Shown: piece by piece, positions 8,360 to 16,818 of the stretch | Position numbering within the stretch: the first letter of the stretch is position 1 | Layout of the letters: every line of letters begins with the position of its first letter | DNA from: Labrys sp. WJW | Lineage (GTDB): Bacteria > Pseudomonadota > Alphaproteobacteria > Rhizobiales > Labraceae | DNA length: 64,000 bases | Assembly: GCF_001676615.1 (NCBI RefSeq) | Contig: NZ_LYXZ01000016.1 | Span: 1-64,000 of the forward strand | Reading direction: 5' to 3' | Program-made: the position numbers and the translations under genes | The notes under the pieces: model-generated | The model's database searches: none | What the model was told of the DNA's origin: nothing | The model's input: only the letters and a program-made list of their open reading frames with translations

Positions 8360-9589
8360 GTGCCTGATCGGATGGATGAGCGTTTCCCCTGGCTCGACAA
8401 GCCCCCCTTGTCGACGCTGCTCGCAGCCCTGAACCAAGACGGGGAAGAAGCACGGGTGGTGGGCGGAGCCGTGCGCAACGCCCTGCTCGGCGTGGCCGTC
8501 GCCGACTGGGACATCGCCACCACGGCCCTGCCCGTCGAGACCCAGGCCCGGGCTCGGGCACGGGGCTGGAAGGTGGTGCCGACCGGCATCGAGCACGGCA
8601 CCGTGACCGTGGTCATCGATGGCCACCCTCTCGAAGTGACGACGTTGCGCGAGGACATCGAAACGGACGGCCGTCGCGCCGTCGTGCATTTCGGCCGCGA
8701 TTTCCGGGCCGATGCCTTCCGGCGCGATTTCACCATCAATGCGCTCTCACTCTCCCCGGACGGCCGGCTGCACGACTATGCCAGCGGCCTCGCCGACATC
8801 GCCGAGCGACGGGTGCGCTTCCTCGGCGATGCCGATCGGCGCATCGCCGAGGATTATCTGCGCATTCTGCGCCTTTTTCGCTTTCATGCCCGTTTCGGGA
8901 AGGGTCCGCTCGATGAAGCGAGTTTCGCCGCGGCGATACGCGGGCGCGAGGGCCTGCGCCGGCTCTCGGCCGAACGCGTCAGGGCCGAACTTCTCAAACT
9001 GCTGACGGCGCCGCGGGCGACCGAGGTCCTCGCCGAGATCGGCGCTGCCGGGTTTCTCGGCATTCTTTTGGGCGGCATCGCCCTTGTCGACGCGTTTCAG
9101 CGCCTCACGGGCCTCGAAGCCGGAAGCGGGGCGGAACCCGACGCCATCCGGCGGCTGGCGGCCCTCGGCCTGTTCACGCGCCTCGATGCCGAGCGGTTGG
9201 CGGTGCGGCTGCGCCTTTCCAACGCCGAGGCCAAGCGCCTGGCAAGGATTGCCCTGTTGCTGGAGCGCGTCAGACGCGCCCCTGCGCTTCCCGAAGCCCG
9301 GGAATGGCTCTATCGCCTCGGTCCTGCGCTTTATCGCGACGGCATGCTCGTCGCGGCCGCGCACCACCCCGACGCGGATTTCGCCGAGGCCCTGGCTTTA
9401 CCGGAGCATTGGAGCATTCCCGAGCCCCCCTTCAGCGGCAGGGATCTCGCGCAATTCGGCATCAAGCCTGGCCCGCGCATCGGCCGCATCCTCGCGCGCG
9501 CCGAGCAGGCCTGGATCGACGGCGGCTTCGCTGAGGACGGCTTGCAGCGCCAGGCCATCCTGGAGAACGCCGTGCGCATGACGACATGA
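8360..9589 (+). CDS. cca: CCA tRNA nucleotidyltransferase
   Basis: A 409-residue class II nucleotidyltransferase of the polymerase beta superfamily. It adds or repairs the 3' CCA of tRNAs, or poly(A)-tails RNA if it is a PcnB paralogue. Visible motifs are VVGGAVRNALLG (G-G motif), DWDIATTA (the catalytic D-x-D), RRDFTINAL, and EDYLRILRLFRFHARFG in the neck domain. The first in-frame start is GTG at 8360 with GGAAGA nine bases upstream; ATG at 8372 (MDERFPW) is an alternative. It ends the DUF1285-NUDIX-DUF6111 cluster. No HD domain is evident, consistent with the alphaproteobacterial form. Confidence 0.94.
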   Translation: MPDRMDERFPWLDKPPLSTLLAALNQDGEEARVVGGAVRNALLGVAVADWDIATTALPVETQARARARGWKVVPTGIEHGTVTVVIDGHPLEVTTLREDIETDGRRAVVHFGRDFRADAFRRDFTINALSLSPDGRLHDYASGLADIAERRVRFLGDADRRIAEDYLRILRLFRFHARFGKGPLDEASFAAAIRGREGLRRLSAERVRAELLKLLTAPRATEVLAEIGAAGFLGILLGGIALVDAFQRLTGLEAGSGAEPDAIRRLAALGLFTRLDAERLAVRLRLSNAEAKRLARIALLLERVRRAPALPEAREWLYRLGPALYRDGMLVAAAHHPDADFAEALALPEHWSIPEPPFSGRDLAQFGIKPGPRIGRILARAEQAWIDGGFAEDGLQRQAILENAVRMTT

Positions 9590-9622
9590 CCAGCGCGGCA
9601 TGTTGAAAATGCGCGACCTGGC

Positions 9623-10120
9623 TCAGCCGCCGCGCGCTGCACCCGCGACGCCGTCGAAGGCCCCATCGACGAGTTCCTTCACCAGGAGGCGTAGCGGATC
9701 GACCGGCCCGGGCAGCACCACACGTCCGGGCGCGATGCGCTTGAAGCCGACCCGGCTGTAATAGGGTTCGTCGCCCACCAGGATGACGAGCCGATGGCCG
9801 ATCTCGGCGGCCTCGGTCAGGCTGGCCTGCATCAGCGTCAGGCCAATGCCGCGCGAACGGAAGGCGGGCTCCACCGTCAGGGGCCCGAGCAGCAGGGCCG
9901 AGGCCTCGCCGACATGGATCGGCGTCAGCCGGATCGAGCCCACTATCATCGAACCGATGCGGGCCACATAGGACAGCTTGGGATGGGGCGGCACCCCCTC
10001 GCGCAGGCGAAAGGCCGTGCGGGCAAAGCGGCCGGGCCCAAAGGCACGTTCGTGCAGCTTGTCGATGACGGCACCGTCGTCGGGCGTCTCGGGGGTCAGG
10101 TCGATGGCGATTTCAGGCAT
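9623..10120 (-). CDS. GNAT family N-acetyltransferase
   Basis: A 165-residue acetyl-CoA-dependent N-acetyltransferase of the YhbS-like group. The core shows LLLGPLTVEPAFRSRGIGLTLM, where R-S-R-G-I-G is the acetyl-CoA pyrophosphate loop, and then VILVGDEPYYSRVGFKRI. The acceptor substrate cannot be inferred. It is convergent with cca, with 33 bases between the stops, and is probably transcribed alone. Confidence 0.9.
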   Translation of the reverse strand: MPEIAIDLTPETPDDGAVIDKLHERAFGPGRFARTAFRLREGVPPHPKLSYVARIGSMIVGSIRLTPIHVGEASALLLGPLTVEPAFRSRGIGLTLMQASLTEAAEIGHRLVILVGDEPYYSRVGFKRIAPGRVVLPGPVDPLRLLVKELVDGAFDGVAGAARGG

Positions 10121-10360
10121 TGCGATGGTTCCGGCAAGCAGGGAGCGCCCGCCGGCTCAGCCGTTCAGGCGCACGAAAGGGAGTGGGGCGAAACCACGGT
10201 TCGTCGTCGCAGCTGAAGGCTCTTCGTCATCATGGGCGGCGCGTACAGCAAAAGCAGACGCCTTACAACCGGATTTATCGATCAAACAGTATTTTGCTGC
10301 GCGGATCGTGCCATTTCGGGAACCAGCTCACTGCAAATGCCGCCGGCATGCACCGCTGCA

Positions 10361-10849
10361 TCACCACAGGCCGTCGGGCTGGCGCCGGCCCGCCACTTCG
10401 TCGAGCCGGCGGCGTGTCGCCTTGGTGGTTTCCTCCGGCAAGGCATCGAGGGGGAAGAAACCGGCCTCGGCGATCTCGTGATCCGGCAGGCGGGGTTGTG
10501 ACTGGGTGTGGTGCCGCACCACGAAGAAGGCGATGTGGTCGCGGCGGCTGATTTCGCGGTTCCAGTAGAGCCCCTGCAGCTCGGGCGGTCCCTTGAGCTG
10601 GATATGCCCCTCCTCCTCGAGCTCACGGGCCAAGGCCTCCAGTGCGGTTTCCCCCGTCTCGACGCCTCCTCCCGGAAGATACCAGCCTGGCACATAGGTA
10701 TGCCGCACCAGAAAGACACTGCCCTGCCCGTCGAGCACGGCGGCGCGGACGCCCAAAGTCATACCGCGCTGCATGCGGGAATAGACCATGAAAAGCGGAG
10801 TCACCAGACGCCCGATCTTCTGTCGCAATGTAATTGAAGAAGAATTCAT
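10361..10849 (-). CDS. NUDIX hydrolase
   Basis: A 162-residue protein with a full Nudix box at about residues 69-92 (GGGVETGETALEALARELEE). The N-terminal arm MNSSSITLRQKIGRLVTPLF is basic and may be amphipathic. WYLPGGGV is typical of NUDIX proteins acting on nucleotide diphosphate derivatives, but the substrate is unknown. The 240 bases between this stop and the GNAT start show no gene or convincing structure. Confidence 0.9.
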   Translation of the reverse strand: MNSSSITLRQKIGRLVTPLFMVYSRMQRGMTLGVRAAVLDGQGSVFLVRHTYVPGWYLPGGGVETGETALEALARELEEEGHIQLKGPPELQGLYWNREISRRDHIAFFVVRHHTQSQPRLPDHEIAEAGFFPLDALPEETTKATRRRLDEVAGRRQPDGLW

Positions 10850-11057
10850 CCATCGATGCTCAGTGATTGGAAGGAAGTGGCCAGGCCCTGTCTCGGATCA
10901 TATCGCAAAAAAACTTCCTACACCCTGCCATCCCGCCCACGCATGGCTGTCCAGCGCGCCAAGCAGCCTTTATCGGCTGGGAAAATACCTGTTCTTACGG
11001 TATAGAGGCGCCACCCTAATAGAGGAGACCCAGGGGCCTTCGCCCCGGTATAGTTCG

Positions 11058-11159
11058 ATGTTTACCTATTTCCGGCTGCTTGCCAGCGCCGTTCGTATCC
11101 ATGCCAAGACCCAGGCTACCCGCGACACTGTCGCATTGTTGACCTTCAGCAAAGCTTAA
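11058..11159 (+). CDS. Possible small protein (33 residues)
   Basis: A short frame, MFTYFRLLASAVRIHAKTQ followed by 14 more residues, ends 47 bases before a good rho-independent terminator. A TATAGA box at 10999-11004 and a GGGGC-cttc-GCCCC hairpin at 11034-11047 lie upstream, so a short transcript (small mRNA or sRNA) between about 11010 and 11240 is plausible. There is no strong ribosome site close to the ATG; GAGGAG sits about 30 bases away. The rest of the 474-base gap (10850-11323) shows nothing else. Confidence 0.3.
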   Translation: MFTYFRLLASAVRIHAKTQATRDTVALLTFSKA

Positions 11160-11206
11160 CGATCGTCCCGCTGCCTAACGGCGGTTGATGGTCCCCGGCC
11201 AAAAGG

Positions 11207-11240
11207 ACGCCTGCCGTTCGCGAGAACGCGCAGGCGTTTT
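11207..11240 (+). terminator. Rho-independent terminator
   Basis: Stem ACGCCTGC at 11207-11214 pairs with GCAGGCGT at 11230-11237, followed by TTTT. The opposite strand also carries TTTT two bases after the stem, so it may act both ways. No known gene ends here, which points to a short transcript upstream. Confidence 0.65.
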
Positions 11241-11323
11241 GCGTTGACAGAGGCAGGCCATATGGCCACGCTAGCATTACTGCCTGTCGCTTCGTGATAC
11301 CCTGCCTCCCCGATTGCCTCCTC

Positions 11324-12229
11324 ATGTTCAAGCTCGCGCATCTTTCAGACCCCCATATCGGGCCTTTGCCGCGAGCCAGGGCCAAGGAACTGGCGGGAAA
11401 GCGGGTTCTGGGCTGGATCAACTGGAATCGCGGACGCCGCGACGTCCACCGCATGGATGTGCTGCAGCAACTCCTGGTGGATTTGCATGCGCAAGCGCCC
11501 GACCACATCGCCCTGACCGGTGACGTGGTCAATCTCGCTCTGCCTGGCGAATATCCGGCGGCGCGCGCCTTTCTCGAAACCGTCGGCGCGCCTGACTTCG
11601 TCTCGCTGGTGCCCGGCAATCACGATGCCTACACAAAGGGCGGCGCCCTCCATCTGCTCTCCGCCTTCGATCCCTGGATGCGCGGCGACAACGCCGGCGC
11701 CCATCCCCTCGATGAGGACGAGCGCTTTCCCTATGTGCGCATCCGCGGAAAAGTGGCGCTTGTCGGCCTGTCCAGTGCCATCCCCACCGCGCCGTTCATG
11801 GCCACCGGCAAGCTCGGCCCGCGCCAGATCGCCAAGCTCGGCCCCATTCTCGAACATCTGGAGCATGAGGGCTATTGCCGCGTAGTCATGCTTCACCACC
11901 CGGTGCGCCGCCAGGATGCCGGGCCGACCGCGATGCTGATCGATTGCGACCGGCTGAACGCCGTACTGCGCCGTACCGGGGCAGAACTCGTCCTGCACGG
12001 GCATATCCATACCGGGCTGGTGCATCGCATCAAGGGCCCCAAGGGACCGATACCGGTGGTGTGCACCCCCTCGGCCTCGGCCGCGCCGGAGCGAGCCCGC
12101 TGGCCGGCCTCCTACAATCTCTTCTCGATCAGCGGCAAGCAGAAGAACTGGAAAATCGGACTGACCGTCAGGGGCTTCGTAGCCGCCGGCCACCCGCCGG
12201 AGCAATTGCGTTCGCAAGAACTGGCTTGA
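11324..12229 (+). CDS. Metallophosphoesterase
   Basis: A 301-residue calcineurin-like phosphoesterase. The metal-binding motifs are all present: HLSDPHIG at the N-terminus, LTGDVVN, VPGNHDAY, MLHHP and LHGHIHTG. The start is ATG 11324 (MFKLAHLSDPH); an upstream GTG in frame would add ten residues that do not look like the family. The family hydrolyses phosphodiesters or phosphomonoesters, and the natural substrate cannot be read here. The gene stands alone, after a terminator and before a repeat element. Confidence 0.92.
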   Translation: MFKLAHLSDPHIGPLPRARAKELAGKRVLGWINWNRGRRDVHRMDVLQQLLVDLHAQAPDHIALTGDVVNLALPGEYPAARAFLETVGAPDFVSLVPGNHDAYTKGGALHLLSAFDPWMRGDNAGAHPLDEDERFPYVRIRGKVALVGLSSAIPTAPFMATGKLGPRQIAKLGPILEHLEHEGYCRVVMLHHPVRRQDAGPTAMLIDCDRLNAVLRRTGAELVLHGHIHTGLVHRIKGPKGPIPVVCTPSASAAPERARWPASYNLFSISGKQKNWKIGLTVRGFVAAGHPPEQLRSQELA

Positions 12230-12260
12230 AGGCAGCAGGATCGCTCAAGAAAGCAGATGA

Positions 12261-12343
12261 GCCGGGCCACCCCGGCTATCCAGAAGCCACCCACCCGCGG
12301 CGGACACCCAGGCTGGATTGCCGGGGCTGGGCCCGGCAATGAC
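12261..12343 (+). repeat. Dispersed intergenic repeat, family C
   Basis: It shares CCCGGCTATCCAGAAGCCAC and a closing GCCCGGCAATGAC with the copy at 43018-43096, including short GC-rich inverted repeats. It lies between two convergent genes, so it may act as a transcription end. Confidence 0.65.
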
Positions 12344-12427
12344 GCTGAAGCGAATCGTATTACGGACGAGAGTCCCTTCGGACCTTCAGGCGGAACAGCC
12401 GTTACGCGACCGCCCACCCCTGGCCGA

Positions 12428-13603
12428 TTACAGCAAGCCGCGCCGCGCCAGGTTGCGCAGGAGGTGGCTGGCTCCGAAGGTCCAGGGCGGCGCATCGGAA
12501 CTGCGCACCATGCGATTGGTCAGCGAGCCGAGTTCCGGCGCGGCGATGGTGACGACGTCACCGATCTTGTGGGTGAAACCCTTGCCCTTCTCGTCGCGAT
12601 CGTCGATGGGCGCGAACATGGTGCCCAGGAAAAGGACCGCGCCATCGGGATATTGATGGTTGACGCCGATCATCTGCGAGACGAGATCGCCCGGATCGCG
12701 GCTGATCTTGGAGATCGAGCTCATGCCGGTGAGCCGGTAGCCTTCTGGCCCGCGTACCTCCAGCGTCACGTCGGCGCGCCTGACATGGTCGAGCGAGAAG
12801 GTGGAATCGAACAGCCGCACGAAGGGGCCGACCGCCGCCGATGCGTTGTTGTCCTTGGCCTTGGAGAGCAGCAGGGCCGACCGTCCCTCGAAATCGCGTA
12901 GGTTGACGTCGTTGCCCAGCGTCGCACCGACGATCTTGCCGGCCGAGGATACCACCAGCACCACTTCGGGCTCGGGATTGTTCCAGGTGGAATTGGGATG
13001 AAGGCCGGCATCGGCGCCGGTACCGACGGCCGCCATGGGCTGGGCCTTGCTGAAGATCTCTGCATCCGGCCCGATGCCCACCTCCAGATATTGCGACCAG
13101 GCGCCCTGGGCGATGAGCACCTCCTTCAGCCGCGCCGCCTCGACAGAGCCGGGACGCAGGCGCGCCAGGTCGTCACCGACCAACTTGACGATCTCAGCCC
13201 TGAGGGAAGCGGCTGCGGCCGAGTTTCCCCGCGCCTTCTCTTCGATCACCCGCTCGAGCATCGACACCACGAAGGTGACACCCGCCGCCTTGATGGCCTG
13301 GAGATCGATCGGCGCCAGCAGCCAGGGCTTGCGCAGGTCACGGTTGGCCGGCGGCGTGTTGGCGAGGATTTCCGCCAGGGGCCCGATTTCGGTGGAGGGC
13401 GCCGCCTTGGCCGCCTGGGCCGGATTTCGCGCTTCGCAGAGATCCCTGACCGTCGGGAAGCTGGAGGTAATGTCGTGCAGGCCATCCTCCTTGGCAACCA
13501 CGACGGCCGGCCCTTCGACATCCGGCAGCCAGACACGCCCGATCAATGTCCCGGCGACACCGTCGACCGGGAGAGTATTTTCGGGGGTGAGCGTGAACGA
13601 CAT
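12428..13603 (-). CDS. xylX: XylX-like 2-keto-3-deoxy-pentonate dehydratase (FAH family)
   Basis: A 391-residue fumarylacetoacetate-hydrolase-fold protein. The whole length follows the pattern I know from Caulobacter XylX: APIDLQAIKAAGVTF, VVSMLERVIEEKARG, SQYLEVGIGPDAEIF, WNNPEPEVVL, LGNDVNLRDFEGRSALLLSK, FLGTMFAP and PWTFG. These enzymes dehydrate 2-keto-3-deoxy-xylonate or -arabinonate to alpha-ketoglutarate semialdehyde. The start is ATG 13603 with GAGG six bases upstream; the open frame extends 25 codons further. No sugar-acid genes flank it, but a matching semialdehyde dehydrogenase lies at 25812-27257. The precise sugar acid is uncertain. Confidence 0.85.
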   Translation of the reverse strand: MSFTLTPENTLPVDGVAGTLIGRVWLPDVEGPAVVVAKEDGLHDITSSFPTVRDLCEARNPAQAAKAAPSTEIGPLAEILANTPPANRDLRKPWLLAPIDLQAIKAAGVTFVVSMLERVIEEKARGNSAAAASLRAEIVKLVGDDLARLRPGSVEAARLKEVLIAQGAWSQYLEVGIGPDAEIFSKAQPMAAVGTGADAGLHPNSTWNNPEPEVVLVVSSAGKIVGATLGNDVNLRDFEGRSALLLSKAKDNNASAAVGPFVRLFDSTFSLDHVRRADVTLEVRGPEGYRLTGMSSISKISRDPGDLVSQMIGVNHQYPDGAVLFLGTMFAPIDDRDEKGKGFTHKIGDVVTIAAPELGSLTNRMVRSSDAPPWTFGASHLLRNLARRGLL

Positions 13604-13734
13604 TGCGGACCTCGCGGCTGGTAAGAGCTCTATCAACCTGCCCTTAGCGTCAACCGCGCGAATGGGCAAGACTTGCATAAGCGGTATACAAAGATATGCG
13701 TCGTACGAATGTGGATTAACCTCACGGGTATAGG

Positions 13735-13900
13735 CCTGTAAGCAAAATTGACTAGCGAGGTATTCTCATGAATTTAAGAATTAATTCAATATATAAAGAG
13801 ATAAATACAAAATATTTCAAAAACTGAAACGCCAATATTTTGGTATTAGGTTTTGTTTTAAAAGTTTAACACACAAAACCTAACGTCTACGGCGACATTC
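13735..13900. other. AT-rich intergenic patch with a perfect inverted repeat
   Basis: The 369-base gap between the xylX start and the next gene is strikingly AT-rich against a GC-rich background. It holds a perfect inverted repeat, TAGGTTTTGT at 13847-13856 with ACAAAACCTA at 13873-13882, and a 20-codon frame beginning at the ATG at 13768. No real gene is supported. It could be a promoter/terminator zone or a scar of transferred DNA. Confidence 0.5.
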
Positions 13901-13972
13901 GGCCATCCCATACATGCAACTAGTCCGACGAATTCCACGCGGCAAGGAGCGCTCCAGGTATTAAAGTACGTG

Positions 13973-14659
13973 CTAGAGACGTTCCGAGATTGCAAAAAAG
14001 CTCCGAAAATCTTCCGGCGTGTCCAAGCTGGAATCATAGACAGGATTGCGTGTAGGAAAAGCCGCGATTTGGTCGGGATAATCGGCAATCAGACTTTCAC
14101 TCAAAAGATCAACGCCCTCCACGTCAAAATCCGGCGGTATCATCACAGGGTAGCCTCGTCGCTCGCCGCGCACCGGAACCAGTGCCTTGCGCCGGTCGCC
14201 GGCGCTGTATTGCTTGATCAAACCGGCGATTTCACGCTCCGTCAGCCGCGGCTGGTCGCCGACACATAACATGATACCGTCACAATTCCTCTGGGCCGCC
14301 AACAGGCGCGCGCGCTCAAAGGCACGCCGGATCGCGGTCGCCGTGCCATCGGACGGAGGCGAAGCCACGAATTCGACCGGTGTACGGACGAGCGCCTCTT
14401 CGATGCGTTCCTGCTGATGGCCGGTCACCACAATGACGTCGGCGATGACCCCGCGGACGGTCTCGACGACATGGCGGATCATTGGGCGGGCCGAGATATC
14501 GAGCAACAGCTTGTTGCAGCCCATGCGCCGCCCTTCGCCGCCGGCGAGGACGATCGCGATGTAATTCGCCAAAGGCCGATCATCGTCCACGGGCATGGAT
14601 GACACTTTTCTCTTTGGAAAAGGCAAAGCGGCATACACGCTTTTGCCCTGCTTGGCCAT
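13973..14659 (-). CDS. MobA-like nucleotidyltransferase
   Basis: A protein of about 228 residues of the NTP_transf_3 (MobA/MocA) fold. The nucleotide-binding motif is IVLAGGEGRRMGCNKLLL, followed by PMIRHVVETV, a D-Q-P metal motif in LCVGDQPRLT, and GYPVMIP. Relatives transfer CMP or GMP to molybdopterin, and the exact cofactor cannot be told. Starts possible are ATG 14659 (GGAG ten bases upstream) or ATG 14596 (MPVDDDRP), which is closer to the usual N-terminus. No molybdoenzyme genes are adjacent. It is divergent from the extensin-like gene. Confidence 0.85.
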   Translation of the reverse strand: MAKQGKSVYAALPFPKRKVSSMPVDDDRPLANYIAIVLAGGEGRRMGCNKLLLDISARPMIRHVVETVRGVIADVIVVTGHQQERIEEALVRTPVEFVASPPSDGTATAIRRAFERARLLAAQRNCDGIMLCVGDQPRLTEREIAGLIKQYSAGDRRKALVPVRGERRGYPVMIPPDFDVEGVDLLSESLIADYPDQIAAFPTRNPVYDSSLDTPEDFRSFFAISERL

Positions 14660-14742
14660 CGTGGAAGCACTCCGCACAGATGAAATCGACCACGTCTGGG
14701 CGGTTAACGCTTCTTTTTGAAAATGGCCGGTAAACTCCGGAT

Positions 14743-15768
14743 ATGTTGCGTCGCGTTGCGTGTTCTCTCGTGCTGGGTACGGTTCTGGGTAGCCTGGCTG
14801 GTTGCGGGTCGTTCTTCAATCTCGAAGAGCGAGAGCCCTGGCGTGCCCAGGCCGAATCCCAGTGCCTCGCTTCCGGTGAGGTCCGGGAAACCGCCGGCAT
14901 TCGCATCGCCCAGGCGATCGAGGGGCCTGGCGTGTGTGGTGTCGACCACCCCTTCCGCGTTACGGCCCTGAATACCACCGGGGCACCTGCCGCACCCGTC
15001 TACGCGGCCCTGCGGCCCCGCGCACCGGCAACCGTGGCCCCTCAGCCGAATGAGGCGCCTCAGCCGCAATATGCTCCGCAGCCATCCGGTGCACCGGATG
15101 ACTTGCTGCCGCCCGCAGCGGTCGGCGACCAGACCGGCGCAATCGGTGACGGAGAGGCTTCGGCTCCCATGTCCTACCGGGCCGCCCCATCCCCCGGTCC
15201 GGTTCGCATCGCCGACGGCGGTCCCTTCTCGGTCTCGATGGATCGCAGCCTCGTGCTCTCCTGCTCGATGATCCCCGCCATCACCCGCTGGCTGGTTCAA
15301 GACGTGCAGCCGGCGGCGATGGCCAATTTCGGCTCCCCGATCGTGGAGATGACGACGTTCGGCAGCTATTCCTGCCGCCGGCGCAACAATGGCCATTTCG
15401 GCCGCATGTCCGAACACGCATTCGCCAACGCCGTCGACGTCAAGGGCTTCAAGCTGGCCGATGGCCGGGAGACGCGCATCCTGACCGGCTGGCGCGGCTC
15501 GGCCCAGGAGCGCGGCTTCTGGCGTGACATCGCCTTCGGCGCCTGCGCCAAATTCACCACCGTGCTCGGCCCCGGTGCGCCCCTGCACGACAACCATCTG
15601 CATCTCGATCTTGCCCGCCACGGCGTGCGCAGCAAGAGCATCTGCCGTCCGCGCGCGCCTGCCGGCTGGGTTGCCGCCGCGCAGCGTGGTGCCGGCGGCG
15701 CACCGCCGCCGTCCGAGGACTATACGGGTTCGATCCAGGACGTTCCGGCCGGCGGCTACGACGAATGA
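14743..15768 (+). CDS. Extensin-like C-terminal domain lipoprotein
   Basis: A 341-residue predicted lipoprotein with a signal peptide and lipobox LAGC near residue 21. A long proline/alanine/glutamine-rich linker (about residues 80-160) leads to an extensin-like C-terminal domain with SEHAFANAVDV, FGACAKFTTVLGPG and HDNHLHLDLA. The His/Asp pattern of this domain resembles metal-dependent peptidases of the VanY type, so a periplasmic peptidoglycan role is possible but unproven. It is convergent with the GntR-type regulator. Confidence 0.9.
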   Translation: MLRRVACSLVLGTVLGSLAGCGSFFNLEEREPWRAQAESQCLASGEVRETAGIRIAQAIEGPGVCGVDHPFRVTALNTTGAPAAPVYAALRPRAPATVAPQPNEAPQPQYAPQPSGAPDDLLPPAAVGDQTGAIGDGEASAPMSYRAAPSPGPVRIADGGPFSVSMDRSLVLSCSMIPAITRWLVQDVQPAAMANFGSPIVEMTTFGSYSCRRRNNGHFGRMSEHAFANAVDVKGFKLADGRETRILTGWRGSAQERGFWRDIAFGACAKFTTVLGPGAPLHDNHLHLDLARHGVRSKSICRPRAPAGWVAAAQRGAGGAPPPSEDYTGSIQDVPAGGYDE

Positions 15769-15775
15769 CGACGCT

Positions 15776-16564
15776 CTAAGCCAGGAGCGCCGCCTCTTCC
15801 TCTCCGATCACACCGAGCCGCGTCGCCGCCCGCAAAAGATGGCGGCGCATGGCACTGCGCGCATTCGCAGCCGAACCCGCCTCGATGGCGCGGTATATAT
15901 CGCCATGTTCCCCGATGACGCTGTCGACATGAGCCGCCCCTTTCTGCGTCAGGGTGTTGCTGCGGGCGACCGTCACGCTCTGATGCAGCAAGAGGGATAG
16001 ATAGCGCTGGAAATCGGCAACCTTGCCATTGCCGCTTGCCGCCGCGACGGCGCGATGAAACTCGATATCGGCGCCGACGCCGAGATCCTCACCAAGCTTG
16101 GTGCGATCCATTTCCTGCAACCAATGCCGGAGCACGGAGAGGTCGGCCTCGGAACGGCGGACTGCGGCAAGACCGGCTCCTTCCACTTCGAGGCACAGGC
16201 GCAATTCGAAGATCTCCCGCAGGGCAACGCCGCTGCCAACCTCGGCATCCCGGATGCGGAAGGAACGCTGCAGCGGGGCGGCGCTGACAAAGACCCCGGC
16301 GCCCTGGCGGCTGACCACGATGCCATCAGCCTTGAGGCGCGAGACCGCCTCCCGGATCACCGTGCGGCTGACGCCGAAGCTGGTCGCCAGTTCGGGCTCG
16401 GTCGGCAGGCGGGCACCGGCTTCGAAGCGCCCCTTCTCGATGTCCTCCTGCAGCGCGGCGACCACCCGGTCGGCCAAAGGCAGCGGCCTGCCGATCCGCC
16501 TGTCCTCGTCACCGACGGCCCCCGCGGCTTCCGGGGCCGGGCGCATTCGCTCTTTGAGGGCCAA
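15776..16564 (-). CDS. FadR-type GntR transcriptional regulator
   Basis: A regulator with an N-terminal winged helix (LPTEPELATSFGVSRTVIREA) and a C-terminal FCD-type all-helical ligand domain (IEFHRAVAAASGN, then HGDIYRAIEAG). The start is uncertain: the frame is open to 16639, but AGGAGGAG at 16578-16571 sits six bases before a TTG at 16564, and an ATG follows at 16546. It is divergent from the alcohol dehydrogenase-lactonase pair and probably controls it. In Agrobacterium the equivalent genes are under an IclR regulator, so the control has been exchanged here. Confidence 0.88.
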   Translation of the reverse strand: MALKERMRPAPEAAGAVGDEDRRIGRPLPLADRVVAALQEDIEKGRFEAGARLPTEPELATSFGVSRTVIREAVSRLKADGIVVSRQGAGVFVSAAPLQRSFRIRDAEVGSGVALREIFELRLCLEVEGAGLAAVRRSEADLSVLRHWLQEMDRTKLGEDLGVGADIEFHRAVAAASGNGKVADFQRYLSLLLHQSVTVARSNTLTQKGAAHVDSVIGEHGDIYRAIEAGSAANARSAMRRHLLRAATRLGVIGEEEAALLA

Positions 16565-16665
16565 ATACGCCTCCTCCTGGGTTCTCGAGCGGACCATTTC
16601 CCAACTGGAAATGTTACGCGGATCGACAATCCGTTTCAAAATACGCTGAGATTAAATTCATCATA

Positions 16666-16676
16666 TGACCATGTCA
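16666..16676. promoter_or_regulatory. Candidate GntR operator
   Basis: TGAC-CAT-GTCA, a short palindrome in the divergent region between the regulator and the alcohol dehydrogenase, of the size bound by FadR-type regulators. A second looser symmetry surrounds it (ATCATATGAC...CTATGTGAT). Confidence 0.4.
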
Positions 16677-16818
16677 CTATGTGATATTGACATACTTCTA
16701 CCATTGTGGAAGCCTTCCGCCAACTTCGCAAGTCAGGACACACGACCCGATCACGGACTGGCCGCGCGGCCCCACCGCCCGGCTGGCGGAATGATCGCCG
16801 GCGCAGGAGGACATGACG

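Noticed and set aside
15727-15740. A GGTTCGATCC-like stretch suggestive of a tRNA T-loop
   Set aside because: It lies inside the extensin-like gene and no cloverleaf can be drawn around it.
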